A stretch of DNA of 64,000 bases from Clostridium_AD sp036569345 (GCF_036569345.1 NZ_DATCQT010000025.1:43467-107466); one strand, 5' to 3'. Counted from the first letter of the stretch, positions 26,562 through 35,842 are shown. Notes: generated by a model from the letters alone, not told the origin. A program made the numbers and translations.

Positions 26562-27251
26562 TTATAGTTGAAATCTATATCCAACACCCCATATTGTTTC
26601 AATATATTTGGGGTTTGATGGATCAACTTCTATCTTTTCTCTAAGCTTTCTAATATGCACAGTAACAGTTCCAACATCCCCAAATGAATCCACTCCCCAC
26701 ACTTTTTCAAAAATATTATCTTTTGAGAACACTTTATTTGGGTTTATTGATAAAATTTTTAGAATATCAAACTCTTTTGCTGTCAAAAACACTTCGCTAC
26801 CATTAACATAGACACGCCTAGATGTACAGTCAATGCTGAGCCCTCTTATCTCAATTATTTCTGTTTGATTTATATTCTCTCCTGTTAACCTTTCATATCT
26901 TGAGATATGAGCTTTTACTCTTGCAACAAGTTCTCCAGGGCTGAATGGTTTTGTTATATAGTCATCAGCTCCCAGTCCTAGACCTCTAATTTTATCTATG
27001 TCTTCTTTTTTAGCAGAAACCATAAGTATAGGAACATCCTTCGCATTTCTTATTTGCTTGCAAATTTCAAAACCATCAACGTTAGGTAGCATAACATCAA
27101 GTATAATAAGGTCATATTTCTTATTAAGTGCAGCTTTAAGTCCGGTTTCCCCATCTACCTCTATATCAACTGAAAAATCATTTATCTCCAGGTAATCCCT
27201 TTCAAGCTCTGCAATACTGAGTTCATCTTCTATTATAAGCACTTTTTTCAT
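26562..27251 (-). CDS. OmpR/PhoB-family response regulator
   Basis: A 229-residue DNA-binding response regulator. The receiver (1-118) has the acidic pair ED near residue 8, phospho-acceptor Asp in DLIILDVMLP (about 53), Thr/Ser at VPILMVSAKKED and Lys in DDYITKPFSPGEL. The winged-helix effector domain (about 130-228) contains LTAKEFDILKILSINPNKVFS and the VTVHIRKLREKIE recognition helix. The ATG lies 8 bp after the histidine kinase... that is, the regulator gene precedes the kinase in the order of translation within a five-gene operon (adaptor, ATPase, permease, kinase, regulator read from 31867 down). It probably controls the export pump genes that share its operon. Confidence 0.93.
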   Translation of the reverse strand: MKKVLIIEDELSIAELERDYLEINDFSVDIEVDGETGLKAALNKKYDLIILDVMLPNVDGFEICKQIRNAKDVPILMVSAKKEDIDKIRGLGLGADDYITKPFSPGELVARVKAHISRYERLTGENINQTEIIEIRGLSIDCTSRRVYVNGSEVFLTAKEFDILKILSINPNKVFSKDNIFEKVWGVDSFGDVGTVTVHIRKLREKIEVDPSNPKYIETIWGVGYRFQL

Positions 27252-27259
27252 TTTACCAT

Positions 27260-28756
27260 CTACCTTTCTTTAAAACATTTCTTAATTATAAAGAATATAC
27301 TAGTTCCTAGTCCAATTGTACTCTCTGACCATATTTTACCACCATGTCCACCGATTATTCTTTCAGCAATTGCAAGTCCAAGGCCACTTCCACCAGTTTG
27401 AGAATTTCTTGATGGATCAGCTCTATAAAATCTATCAAATATAAATGGAAGAGCCTCTTGTGATATACCAGGGCCGTTGTCTTTAATTTCAAATTGCACA
27501 AACTCTCCCAGATCTTTCAGTATTATTTGTATTTCTCCATTTTCTTTATCCATATATTTTACGGAGTTTTCAACAATATTTACTATTACCCGTCTTAGTT
27601 TTTCACGGTCAGCAAGTATTAAAGTATTATCTTCTATTTCATCAATTAAATTTATTTCAATCTTGCTCTTTTCTAAGTCAAACTTTAGCTCTTCCATGCT
27701 GTCGCCTAAATAACTTTTTATATCAACCCTTTCAAAATCTAAAGGCAATTTATTCGAATCAAGTTTTGAAAACACAAATAATTCATCTATTAGTTTGTCA
27801 ATATCACTTGCTTTTTTGTATATTATATTAATATATTTTTCCATTTTCTCAGGTGTATCTGCTACACCATCTTTAATACCCTCCACATAGCCTTTAATTG
27901 CAGTTACAGGAGTTTTTAAGTCATGTGAAATATTTGAAATAAGTTCATTCCTATTATTTTCATACTTAAGCTGTATTTCCACTGATTCCTTTAATCTGCA
28001 CCTCATGTCTTCAAATTCTCTGCAGAGCTCTCCAATTTCATCATTTGTATTAGACTTAACTTCAAAATCAAGATAACCTTCTTTTATTTTGGTAGAAGCA
28101 TTTTTTAATGCTAATATAGGCTCTGCTATCTTTTTGGAAACCCAATATGTAAGTAATCCATTAATTAGAATCATTATTAAAATAAAAATAAAAATATATA
28201 CTAAAACAAAACTCTTTGAAATTGTTAGCATCGCCCCAGCATCTGTCATTATAAAAATACTCCCTGGGCTTTTATCTAAGAAATAAAAATCTTGTTGCTT
28301 TGAAAGCATAAGATTATTTAGCATAAGGTTACGGTTAATTTTTCTCTCATCAGTAAATCCGAATTTTGGAAGATCCAATTTAATATCAGTTTTATTAATG
28401 AAATTAGTGGAATAGGTTATAACTCCATTTTTTCTCACCACTATTCCACTGTGTGTCAATTTTAATTTGCTATCAAGTGTTGATAGATAACTAGTATTTT
28501 CAAGTATATTGGGATTTACTTTTATATCTTTTTCTATGCCCATAAGTATTAGTGTATTCTTATCAAACAAATCTTTTAACGGGTTGCCTTTAAATATATT
28601 ACTTTGAAAAGGATGCCCATTGTATTTTATGTCATATGCCTTATCAATACTTTTCACATAAAAACTTGCCACAACTGGCAGTGCAACCAAAGACAAAATA
28701 ATTGGGACTATAAGCATCGCCATATATGAAACTATAAGTCTAAATTTTATGGACAT
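27260..28756 (-). CDS. Sensor histidine kinase (HAMP-HisKA-HATPase)
   Basis: A 498-residue membrane kinase. TM1 lies at about 8-30, an extracytoplasmic sensor of about 140 residues follows, TM2 at about 178-205, then HAMP (about 207-260), HisKA with ELISNISHDLKTPVTAIKGY (phospho-acceptor His near 275) and the ATPase domain with NIVENSVKYM (N-box), DNGPGIS (G1), FDRFYRADPSR (F-box) and GGSGLGLAIA (G2). The linked regulator follows 8 bp downstream on the strand. The pair sits after an ABC export cassette, the arrangement expected of systems that sense envelope stress or antimicrobial compounds. The sensor domain gives no ligand clue. Confidence 0.94.
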   Translation of the reverse strand: MSIKFRLIVSYMAMLIVPIILSLVALPVVASFYVKSIDKAYDIKYNGHPFQSNIFKGNPLKDLFDKNTLILMGIEKDIKVNPNILENTSYLSTLDSKLKLTHSGIVVRKNGVITYSTNFINKTDIKLDLPKFGFTDERKINRNLMLNNLMLSKQQDFYFLDKSPGSIFIMTDAGAMLTISKSFVLVYIFIFILIMILINGLLTYWVSKKIAEPILALKNASTKIKEGYLDFEVKSNTNDEIGELCREFEDMRCRLKESVEIQLKYENNRNELISNISHDLKTPVTAIKGYVEGIKDGVADTPEKMEKYINIIYKKASDIDKLIDELFVFSKLDSNKLPLDFERVDIKSYLGDSMEELKFDLEKSKIEINLIDEIEDNTLILADREKLRRVIVNIVENSVKYMDKENGEIQIILKDLGEFVQFEIKDNGPGISQEALPFIFDRFYRADPSRNSQTGGSGLGLAIAERIIGGHGGKIWSESTIGLGTSIFFIIKKCFKER

Positions 28757-28774
28757 AAAAATTCCTCCTAAGTT

Positions 28775-30007
28775 CTATTCATATCGTAGTGCATCGATAG
28801 GATTTAATTTTGCGGCTTTCCTTGCAGGATAAATTCCAAAGAATATTCCAACTGCTGACGAAAACAATATTACCTCTAGAACAACGAATATTGAAATAGT
28901 AGGGTTGATATTTGCAAAAGATCCTATTATTTGAGCTGAGATTAAACCAAGCGCCATACCAATAAGTCCACCTATAAGTGATAAGATAACAGATTCCGTT
29001 AAAAATTGAAATAATATAGCATTAGTGGTAGCCCCAATTGCTTTTCTAATACCAATTTCCTTAGTTCGCTCAGTTACAGAAACTAACATTATATTCATGA
29101 CTCCAATCCCTCCAACTAAAAGGGATATAGCTGCAACAGCACTAAGAAATGTTGTAAAAATTCCCAATACTTGATTAATTGACGTTAGCATACTTGCTGA
29201 ATTAGAAGCCTTATAAAGATCTACAGTTTTGTTGTTATGTCTAGTCTGAACAATTTTCAAAGCATCATTTCCAGTTTGCACTGAGTTTTCTTGTGAACTG
29301 GATGTTACACTGAGCGTTGAAATATTGAAATCTGTTGGATATAATGTTTGGAGAAATGTAATCGGTACTGTTACAAGTGCTGGCGTACTGTCACCACCCC
29401 TGTTTGGGCCTCCATTACCACCGCCGCCAAACATGCTACTTGCTTTTGAAACGCCAATAATAGTAGCACTTTTACTAGAACCGACAGGTCCTAATTTGAA
29501 TGTTTTCCCTACAGCATCATCAGTTCCAAATAATGCTTTTGCCGAGGTCTGATCAATTACTGCAACAGCTTTACCCTCTTCAACTTCTCTTTCATTTAGA
29601 AACCTTCCATAAACGATTTCTACATTGCTTATAAATGCATAATCTGTGTTAACCCCCGTAATATTTGCTGTATTAGTTTTGGTGTCAGTTCTTGCAGTTC
29701 CCCTTTTTGATACAGTTGGAGAAATATACTTAGCTGTATCAACTCTATTTTTTATTTGCTTTACATCATCAAGTGTAAAATAATCATCTATTTGTTCTAT
29801 TTTTGTGGAATCTACACTTAGTGTAACTGTATTTGATCCCATTTTAGCAAATTGATCTGCAATATAATTCTTTCCTCCATTACCAAGAGAAACAATAGTA
29901 ATTACTGAGCTAATACCTATTATAATTCCTAGCATAGTGAGAAAAGATCTCATTTTATTTGATAGGATACTGGAAATAGCCATTTTTAAACTCTCTAAAA
30001 TATTCAT
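28775..30007 (-). CDS. ABC transporter permease, MacB/FtsX type
   Basis: A 410-residue permease with the MacB topology: one helix near residues 15-40 (LSNKMRSFLTMLGIIIGISSVITIV), a large extracytoplasmic MacB_PCD domain (about 45-275), then three helices (FtsX domain) near 285-405, including MLVSVTERTKEIGIRKAIGAT. The C-terminus AAKLNPIDALRYE is typical. The start is placed at ATG 30007 behind GGAGGG; a GTG 18 bp earlier is in frame but lacks a ribosome site. The GNGGPNRGGDS run in the periplasmic domain is a low-complexity loop. It works with the ATPase and adaptor encoded just upstream. Confidence 0.93.
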   Translation of the reverse strand: MNILESLKMAISSILSNKMRSFLTMLGIIIGISSVITIVSLGNGGKNYIADQFAKMGSNTVTLSVDSTKIEQIDDYFTLDDVKQIKNRVDTAKYISPTVSKRGTARTDTKTNTANITGVNTDYAFISNVEIVYGRFLNEREVEEGKAVAVIDQTSAKALFGTDDAVGKTFKLGPVGSSKSATIIGVSKASSMFGGGGNGGPNRGGDSTPALVTVPITFLQTLYPTDFNISTLSVTSSSQENSVQTGNDALKIVQTRHNNKTVDLYKASNSASMLTSINQVLGIFTTFLSAVAAISLLVGGIGVMNIMLVSVTERTKEIGIRKAIGATTNAILFQFLTESVILSLIGGLIGMALGLISAQIIGSFANINPTISIFVVLEVILFSSAVGIFFGIYPARKAAKLNPIDALRYE

Positions 30008-30053
30008 AACTGCCCTCCATTTCACTGCATAAAACTTAACAGTGATACATTAT

Positions 30054-30746
30054 CTATAATATTGTTCTTCCCTCCACTGCGTGTTCCTCAACTATTTCTC
30101 CATCTAGGAATCTTACAACTCTTTTTGCACATTTTGCTATATCCTCTTCATGAGTAACCATTAAAATAGTAGCACCATCATCATTTAACTTTTGAAATAT
30201 TTTCATAATCTCAATTGATGACTTTGTATCTAGATTACCTGTTGGCTCATCTGCCATAATAACTGCCGGATTGTTAACCATTGCTCTTGCAATTGCAACT
30301 CTTTGTTTTTGTCCACCAGATATTTCATTTGGTCTGTGTTTAACCCTGTCGGAAAGCCCAACCTTATCAAGTGCAATCAGTGCCCTCTTTCTTCTTTCTT
30401 TTGATGGCACCCCTGCATAAAGCATTGGAAGTTCTACATTTTCAAGTACTGATATCCTTGGTAATAGATTAAATGATTGAAATACAAATCCTATTTCTTT
30501 ATTTCTTATTAACGCAAGTTGGTTATCAAAAAGATTTGAAACATCCTGTCCATTTAAAAAATATGTTCCACCATCCATTTTGTCCAAGCACCCTAAAATA
30601 TTCATAAAAGTAGATTTTCCAGAACCTGAAGGTCCCATTATAGCAGTAAATTCACCCTTTTCAATTTTAAGGCTTACGGATTTAAGAGCAGTAAAGTCAA
30701 TATCCCCAGTTATATATCTTTTTAGTATATCCTTTACTTCTATCAT
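30054..30746 (-). CDS. ABC transporter ATP-binding protein, MacB/LolD type
   Basis: A 230-residue ATPase that drives the MacB-like permease. It has Walker A GPSGSGKSTFMNIL near 36-44, Q-loop FVFQSFNLLPR, signature ISGGQKQRVAIARA near 142, Walker B AVIMADEPTGNLD near 160 and H-loop VTHEEDIA. The length and TGNLD after Walker B are typical for exporters of the LolD/MacB/SalX group. Its ATG overlaps the stop codon of the adaptor gene (TAATG), so it is translationally coupled. GGGAGGAAATA precedes it. Such tripartite cassettes with adjacent two-component systems often export peptides, lipids or antibiotics. Confidence 0.95.
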   Translation of the reverse strand: MIEVKDILKRYITGDIDFTALKSVSLKIEKGEFTAIMGPSGSGKSTFMNILGCLDKMDGGTYFLNGQDVSNLFDNQLALIRNKEIGFVFQSFNLLPRISVLENVELPMLYAGVPSKERRKRALIALDKVGLSDRVKHRPNEISGGQKQRVAIARAMVNNPAVIMADEPTGNLDTKSSIEIMKIFQKLNDDGATILMVTHEEDIAKCAKRVVRFLDGEIVEEHAVEGRTIL

Positions 30747-31867
30747 TATTTCCCTCCTATAGCTGCAGCCTCTTTAACCATTAACCCATTTGTAATGGTG
30801 GTGCCTGGATTTAATATAACGATGTCTCCGACTTTTACTCCACTAACAACTTGAGTATCAGTATCTGATTGCACACCCAATTTCACAGTTTTTTTAACTG
30901 CCTTACCATTTTCAGACGTAAACAAGTAAGTTGATCCATCTTTGTTAGTAAGTATTGTTTCAGCAGGGACTTTCACAACATTAAGTGCTTGATTAAGTAA
31001 TATATCAATATCTGCGTCAAAATTTATTTTAAGTTCAGGAGCTGGATCTAATACATCTAGTTCTACAGTTAGAGTTGTATCTCCCCCTGCAGCTGAAGTA
31101 TTAACTGTCGCAGTTGGATAAATATTCGAAACCTTGGCTTTATAAACCTTACCATTACTCATAATTCTTGATGTTTGCCCAATGGCTACTTTAGCAGCAT
31201 CATATTTTCCAACTTGAACAACTGCCTTCAAATTTGATATATCCTGTACAACTATAGCTATTCCCTGATTTCCAGTTTGTCCACTAACAACATTTACTGC
31301 GGTAACCACTCCATCAATATCTGAAGTAATAGCTGAGGTTTGATTTAACTTGATATTTGCAGAATCAAGATTCAGTTTTGCTGATGAAACAGCATTATTA
31401 AGCTGATTTATTTTTTCATCCGACAATACACTTGCCTCTGCCGATTTAATCGTAGCAGCATTTGCAGGAATATCTTTTGTGTTTGCTATAGTATTCTTTG
31501 CATCATCATTATTATTTACAGCATCCGTTTTTTGAGATACCGCATTGTTATAATTTATTTGAGCAGAGGCTACTTGATTATTTAAATCAGCTGTATCATA
31601 AGTTAAAAGAGTATTACCCTTTTTAACTTTATCTCCAACACTAACATTAACCTTTGATATCTTAGTTGCCTGTGATACCGAATAATCTTTTTCATTTTTA
31701 GATTTTATAATAGCTGTAGTGGATAAATACATGTTTACATCACCCATAACAACCGTTGAGGTTTTTACGGCTGTAAATTGCCTTTTATTTTTTGAATGAA
31801 TTCGAATTCCTGCAACAGTACCTATGAGTGCTAATATTATAACTCCAACAATAATTTTCTTTTTCAT
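30746..31867 (-). CDS. Periplasmic-adaptor-like (MacA/HlyD) membrane fusion protein
   Basis: A 373-residue protein with an N-terminal membrane anchor (about 5-24), a split lipoyl-like domain (KISKVNVSVGDKVKKGNTLLTYD, and SDIDGVVTAVNVVSGQ on the far side of a coiled hairpin of about 90 residues), a beta-barrel domain and a membrane-proximal domain with VKVGDIVILNPGT. This is the Gram-positive YknX/MacA-type adaptor that pairs with MacB-type permeases. It heads the five-gene operon: adaptor, ATPase, permease, kinase, regulator. GGAGGCAATC precedes the ATG. Substrate unknown. Confidence 0.92.
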   Translation of the reverse strand: MKKKIIVGVIILALIGTVAGIRIHSKNKRQFTAVKTSTVVMGDVNMYLSTTAIIKSKNEKDYSVSQATKISKVNVSVGDKVKKGNTLLTYDTADLNNQVASAQINYNNAVSQKTDAVNNNDDAKNTIANTKDIPANAATIKSAEASVLSDEKINQLNNAVSSAKLNLDSANIKLNQTSAITSDIDGVVTAVNVVSGQTGNQGIAIVVQDISNLKAVVQVGKYDAAKVAIGQTSRIMSNGKVYKAKVSNIYPTATVNTSAAGGDTTLTVELDVLDPAPELKINFDADIDILLNQALNVVKVPAETILTNKDGSTYLFTSENGKAVKKTVKLGVQSDTDTQVVSGVKVGDIVILNPGTTITNGLMVKEAAAIGGK

Positions 31868-31995
31868 GATTGCCTCCCGTTTATTTGTTATTTAAACTGT
31901 AATGTCATAATTTATATTTTACATGGTAAATATTAAAAAAATCTTAGCTAAATATTAAATTTTTATTAAATTAATTACAATTTTATTTATCAAAG

Positions 31996-32024
31996 AAGCC
32001 CCCTGATATACATCCGGGGGGCTT
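31996..32024 (-). terminator. Terminator of the ankyrin-repeat gene
   Basis: AAGCCCCC and GGGGGCTT (with one extra G) form an 8-9-bp GC-rich stem, 35 bp after the ankyrin gene stop; minus-strand 3' side is CTTTGATAAAT, so the U-run is weak. Confidence 0.6.
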
Positions 32025-32058
32025 GTGCTAATGTGACTGCTTTTAGTAATTTATTATG

Positions 32059-32538
32059 TTAATTAGGTAAAATCGCCACGATATAATTTGCTACCTCTAT
32101 TGCCGTCTCGTCCCTTTCACCCTCTCCTGCAAAAACCATTGTATTAGCATTGGCCCCCTTACTTAATAACAAATTCATCATTACCTTGCTCTTAATTACT
32201 GATAAAGGAGTACTCCTTTGGGCATCCATAGTGTTCAAATCTGCACCTTTACTAATCAGAAATTCCACAATATCTTTATTATCTGTTTTAACTGCTTCTT
32301 CAAGTGCTGTTTCACCATCATCACTTTTAGCATTAATATTTATACCACTTTGAATTATTTTTTTCACAGCTTTAATATCATTATTTTGTATTACATTAAT
32401 TAATTCTTTTTCATTTTCACTTATAGATGTTTGTCTACTTTTTTCATTTATTATTTTTTCATATTTTCCATATGATATGATAACCATTGAAGATATTATA
32501 ATAAACCCACTTAATATTATTAATATTATCTTTTTCAT
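32059..32538 (-). CDS. Membrane-anchored ankyrin-repeat protein
   Basis: A 159-residue protein. One N-terminal hydrophobic helix (about 3-22, IILIILSGFIIISSMVIIS) anchors or exports it, followed by three to four ankyrin repeats: NDIKAVKKIIQSGININAKSDDGETALEEAVK, then TDNKDIVEFLISKGADLNTMDAQRSTPLSVIKS, and a degenerate repeat with LLLSKGANANTMV. The repeats mediate protein-protein contacts; whether this one faces outside or inside depends on cleavage of the N-terminal helix, which lacks a clear signal peptidase site. Partner unknown. GGAGGAAATC precedes the ATG. It has its own terminator. Confidence 0.82.
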   Translation of the reverse strand: MKKIILIILSGFIIISSMVIISYGKYEKIINEKSRQTSISENEKELINVIQNNDIKAVKKIIQSGININAKSDDGETALEEAVKTDNKDIVEFLISKGADLNTMDAQRSTPLSVIKSKVMMNLLLSKGANANTMVFAGEGERDETAIEVANYIVAILPN

Positions 32539-32678
32539 ATTTTGATTTCCTCCCTTACCTTATTCTATATTTCCCTCTTATGAATTTCATCCACAAGCTT
32601 CTCATATCTGTTAACACTATTTTGCACTTTATGAACACTTTCTAAGGACTTACTGTTTATCTGAATTAAGGTATCAAA

Positions 32679-32707
32679 TTTACATTTTAACCTACTTGAG
32701 GTATAAT
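32679..32707 (+). promoter_or_regulatory. Sigma-A promoter of the duplicated SnoaL-like gene
   Basis: TTTACA (32679-32684), exactly 17-bp spacer, TATAAT (32702-32707), 46 bp before the ATG at 32753. Confidence 0.75.
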
Positions 32708-32752
32708 TTACACATAAATACACTTATAGACCTAAAAATAAGGAGTGTAACT

Positions 32753-33973
32753 ATGAAAAATGATATAAATAATGAGTTAACGGAAGTACTAAATATATTT
32801 AAGCAGGCTTATATACAACGTAACCCTGAGAAAATTGATAGTTTTATGGAAACATTGTTTGATAAAGATGAAGATATTATTATAGTTGGTACAGGTGCTA
32901 GTGAATGGTGTACAGGTTATGCTGAGGCTAAGGATATATTTTTAGGTGATTGGGAATATTGGGGAGATTTAAGAATCAATGCTGATGAAGCTACTATAAT
33001 GCCCTTTGGAAATACAGCTTTAATATATACTACAGGTACAGTTAAATATTCTTTTAATGATAACGCCGATACCTATGCAAGTTATTTAGGTAATATTAAA
33101 AAGTATTTTGATGATGTTTCCTTTAATAGCAAAAAAACTAATATAGTAAAGCTAACTGAAATAAATTGGACACTATGCCATTTGCTAAATAAATGGGATG
33201 GCACAGAAAGAGATTATTTATGGGATCTGCGTATTTCCTTTGTTTTAGTTAAAAAAGAAGCAAAATGGATTATAAAACAAATGCAATTTTCACTTCCTGT
33301 AGTTGGACATTTGCCAGATTTAAGAATTGAGAATCTTGGTTATGATATAGAGAGTTTTACTGCAGAAGGAAACAAAATGAAGGAGTATTCTAATAACAAT
33401 ACTTTAATATATAAAGATGAAATATCAAAATTCCTACAATCTTTTAATAATGAATACCTAAAACGAGATAAGGAGATAGCCCTAATCAGTAGTCAATATT
33501 TTGCTGCTAATAATCCATTAATTATTAATATAGACAAAACTGTTTATATTAATCAAGAAGAAATCAAGAAATTAATAGGAAATCATAGAGGTTACTACAA
33601 TGAAATAAAAATAGACTATGAGAATTGTTTGATTAATTCTATTGGTGATGTGGTTTGGATAGCTACCCACGGTATTATGAAAAAAACAATGTCCGAGGAT
33701 AATGCTTTTGAAAACACTACAAATGCGATAAAGGATATATTTACAAGTAATTTAGATGATAAAGATAAGCTTTTTAAAATAAGAAGAAAAATTGCTATTA
33801 CCCTAAAGGAAAATGCTAAGGGAGAAGAATATAGTTGGCCATTTAGGTTTGAGGCTGTAGTTATTAAAGTAAATGATAATTGGGTATTTAAATACCTTCA
33901 ATTCTCTCTTCCATTTAACTGGTTTCTTGAAGGCAAGACAGAGGCAGCTACGCTCTTAGAAAAGAACATTTAA
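32753..33973 (+). CDS. Protein with two SnoaL/NTF2-like domains
   Basis: A 406-residue cytosolic protein. The start is ATG 32753 behind AAGGAGTG. The sequence is an internal duplication: the first half (about 1-180) ends WIIKQMQFSLPVVG and the second (about 215-400) ends WVFKYLQFSLPFNW, both preceded by a strand pattern typical of NTF2/SnoaL-like cone folds (residues such as VGTGASEWCTGYAEAKDIF and LAATNPLI-like segments). SnoaL-like domains bind small hydrophobic molecules or act as ketosteroid-isomerase-like enzymes; the Asp/His pair that would mark catalysis is not obvious. Function unknown. Monocistronic, between a strong promoter and a bidirectional terminator. Confidence 0.65.
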   Translation: MKNDINNELTEVLNIFKQAYIQRNPEKIDSFMETLFDKDEDIIIVGTGASEWCTGYAEAKDIFLGDWEYWGDLRINADEATIMPFGNTALIYTTGTVKYSFNDNADTYASYLGNIKKYFDDVSFNSKKTNIVKLTEINWTLCHLLNKWDGTERDYLWDLRISFVLVKKEAKWIIKQMQFSLPVVGHLPDLRIENLGYDIESFTAEGNKMKEYSNNNTLIYKDEISKFLQSFNNEYLKRDKEIALISSQYFAANNPLIINIDKTVYINQEEIKKLIGNHRGYYNEIKIDYENCLINSIGDVVWIATHGIMKKTMSEDNAFENTTNAIKDIFTSNLDDKDKLFKIRRKIAITLKENAKGEEYSWPFRFEAVVIKVNDNWVFKYLQFSLPFNWFLEGKTEAATLLEKNI

Positions 33974-34001
33974 TCTAATAATCATATTGTAGATAATATA
34001 C

Positions 34002-34046
34002 TTATAACTTAAAGGAAGCCCCGTATGAGCTTCCTTTAAGTTATAA
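34002..34046. terminator. Bidirectional terminator
   Basis: TTATAACTTAAAGGAAGC pairs with GCTTCCTTTAAGTTATAA (18 bp, 9-nt loop) between the convergent SnoaL-like (+) and Rrf2 (-) genes. Confidence 0.85.
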
Positions 34047-34060
34047 TCTTTATTGTTAGG

Positions 34061-34474
34061 CTAAATTTGTCCATCTACTAGTTGTTTGAAATTTATGCTT
34101 TCTAGTTCTGAGTTTAACTTCTTTTGTACTTTTGTCATAGCTCTATGAACAACGCATACACTACTTCTATTCATATTACAAAAGTCTGGTTCAATTACAC
34201 ATCTATTAACACATATTGGACCGTCAATTGCTTCTATAACATCTTTTAAGTTTATTTGTTCTGGCAATTTATTTATAGCATATCCTCCCTTGACTCCCCT
34301 GTAAGACCTTAGAATATCTGCTTTTATAAGTTTTCTTAAAAGTTTCAAAAGAAATCTTAACGGTACACCCTCTTTTTCTGAAATTACTTTTGATTCTACC
34401 TTTTCACCATAACCTAATTTACATAAGTAAACTACTACTCTAATACCATAATCTGCTTCTTGTGTTATTTTCAT
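34061..34474 (-). CDS. Rrf2-family transcriptional regulator with cysteine cluster
   Basis: A 137-residue winged-helix repressor. MKITQEADYGIRVVVYLC is the Rrf2 start; the HTH covers about 28-50 (VISEKEGVPLRFLLKLLRKL) and the wing SYRGVKGGYAI. Cysteines 88, 92, 99 and 107 (GPICVNRCVIEPDFCNMNRSSVCVVH region) lie where IscR and NsrR hold their Fe-S cluster, so the protein can plausibly sense O2, NO or redox state. GGGAGAAATATA precedes the ATG. A GTATACC-N5-GGTATAC palindrome just past its own -10 box, and again twice upstream of the acyl-CoA-dehydrogenase fusion gene, suggest that it controls itself and that operon. Confidence 0.92.
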   Translation of the reverse strand: MKITQEADYGIRVVVYLCKLGYGEKVESKVISEKEGVPLRFLLKLLRKLIKADILRSYRGVKGGYAINKLPEQINLKDVIEAIDGPICVNRCVIEPDFCNMNRSSVCVVHRAMTKVQKKLNSELESINFKQLVDGQI

Positions 34475-34492
34475 ATTATATTTCTCCCTAAG

Positions 34493-34544
34493 GTATACCC
34501 ATTTGGTATACTTTTAGTTTAATGCTTTTACCCTATTTTGTCAA
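34493..34544 (-). promoter_or_regulatory. rrf2 promoter with palindromic operator
   Basis: Minus strand: -35 TTGACA (34539-34544), 17-bp spacer, -10 TAAACT (34516-34521). Immediately downstream lies the perfect palindrome GTATACC-CATTT-GGTATAC (34493-34511), where a repressor would block initiation. Confidence 0.8.
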
Positions 34545-34585
34545 TATTTTATTTAAATTTTTGATTATATTAAAAAATAACAAAA

Positions 34586-34622
34586 GGGACCTGCTCATGA
34601 ATTTTATCCATGAGCAGGTCCC
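34586..34622 (-). terminator. Terminator of the flavodiiron protein operon
   Basis: GGGACCTGCTCATG and CATGAGCAGGTCCC form a perfect 14-bp stem with a 9-nt loop, followed on the minus strand by TTTTGTTATTTTT. Confidence 0.92.
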
Positions 34623-34642
34623 AAATTTATGTTTTTCTTAAA

Positions 34643-35842
34643 TTACTTCATTGACTTGATAATGCTATCAACAATTGCATCCATTGAATCTACATCATCT
34701 TCTTTCAAAGCTGAGTTCACTGAGATCTCACTGTCTAAAATAGTCATGTCTTTCATATCTTCCAAAAGTTCACGCATAAGTCTGCCTGATTGAGGAGCCC
34801 ATGAACCATTTTCTATAATAGCAAAAGTTCGTTTTTGAAGATTTAATGCCTTCATATCCATTATATAATTAAGCATTGGTGGATAAATTTTTAAGTTATA
34901 AGTTACAGAGGCAAGAACCACATGACTATATTTAAATGTCTCAGAAATTAAATATGAGACATGAGTTTTTGCAACGTCATACATAACAACGTTCGTAATT
35001 CCCTTTTCCACGAGTCTTGTTGCCAAGTCGTTTGCAGCGGCCTCCGTATTGCCGTACATTGTTCCATAAACAATCATTACGCCATTTTCCTCAGGTGTGT
35101 AGCTACTCCACTTGTCGTACTTATCTAAAAAGTACCCCAAATCATTACGCCATACTGGTCCATGTAGTGGGCAGATCATCTTGATGTCAATAGTGCCGGC
35201 CTTCCTTAAAAGATCCTGAACATGAGGACCATACTTGCCTACAATATTTGTATAATAACGCCTTGCATCGTCAATCCAATCGCGGTCAAAGTTCATCTCA
35301 TCATTAAACAGCTTGCCATCCAATGAGCCGAAAGAACCAAAGGCATCAGCTGAAAATAGTACGCCATTTGTAGTATCAAATGTCACCATAGCTTCTGGCC
35401 AATGTACCATTGGAGCAGCCACAAATGCAACGAGATGTTTTCCAAAAGACATAGTATCGCCCTCTTTGACTTCTATTAAATTACTATCGATATGGAAACC
35501 GAACTGATGCATTAACATAGAAGCTTTATTTGTGCATACAATCTTTACATCCGGATAACGAAGAATAATTTCTTCTATACACGCTGCATGATCTGGTTCC
35601 ATATGGTTAATTACCATATAATCCAAAGATCTTCCTTTTAAAACCGATTCAATATTCTCAAGGAACTGACGGCAAATTGACCAGTCCACTGTATCAAAGA
35701 GTGCTGTCTGCTCGTCCATTAGTAGGTATGAGTTGTAAGATACACCTCTTGGAATAGGATGAATGTTTTCAAAAAGGGCAAGGCGACGATCGTTGCCACC
35801 AATCCAATAAAGATCCTCAGTTACTTCTCTAACACAATACAT
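34643..35842 (-). CDS. fprA: Flavodiiron protein (FprA, O2/NO reductase)
   Basis: A 399-residue cytosolic flavodiiron protein. The N-terminal metallo-beta-lactamase-like domain (1-250) carries all diiron ligands: H80, E82, D84 and H85 in NHMEPDHAA, H147 in MVHWPEAMV, D166 in SADAFGS and H227 in CPLHGP. The C-terminal flavodoxin domain (about 255-395) has the FMN loop YGTMYGNTEAAA. In clostridia these enzymes reduce O2 to water (or NO to N2O) with electrons from rubredoxin. GGAGGATTATATA precedes the ATG. It lies 56 bp downstream of the rubredoxin-fused acyl-CoA dehydrogenase, its probable electron donor, and no oxidoreductase gene separates them. Confidence 0.95.
   Translation of the reverse strand: MYCVREVTEDLYWIGGNDRRLALFENIHPIPRGVSYNSYLLMDEQTALFDTVDWSICRQFLENIESVLKGRSLDYMVINHMEPDHAACIEEIILRYPDVKIVCTNKASMLMHQFGFHIDSNLIEVKEGDTMSFGKHLVAFVAAPMVHWPEAMVTFDTTNGVLFSADAFGSFGSLDGKLFNDEMNFDRDWIDDARRYYTNIVGKYGPHVQDLLRKAGTIDIKMICPLHGPVWRNDLGYFLDKYDKWSSYTPEENGVMIVYGTMYGNTEAAANDLATRLVEKGITNVVMYDVAKTHVSYLISETFKYSHVVLASVTYNLKIYPPMLNYIMDMKALNLQKRTFAIIENGSWAPQSGRLMRELLEDMKDMTILDSEISVNSALKEDDVDSMDAIVDSIIKSMK

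Noticed and set aside
32565..32690. Minus-strand open stretch reading like a Ser/Glu/Lys helix (QINSKSLESVHKVQNSVNRYE..) before the ankyrin gene
   Set aside because: No ATG, no ribosome site, overlaps a good promoter on the other strand; about 45 codons open is not unusual at this base composition.
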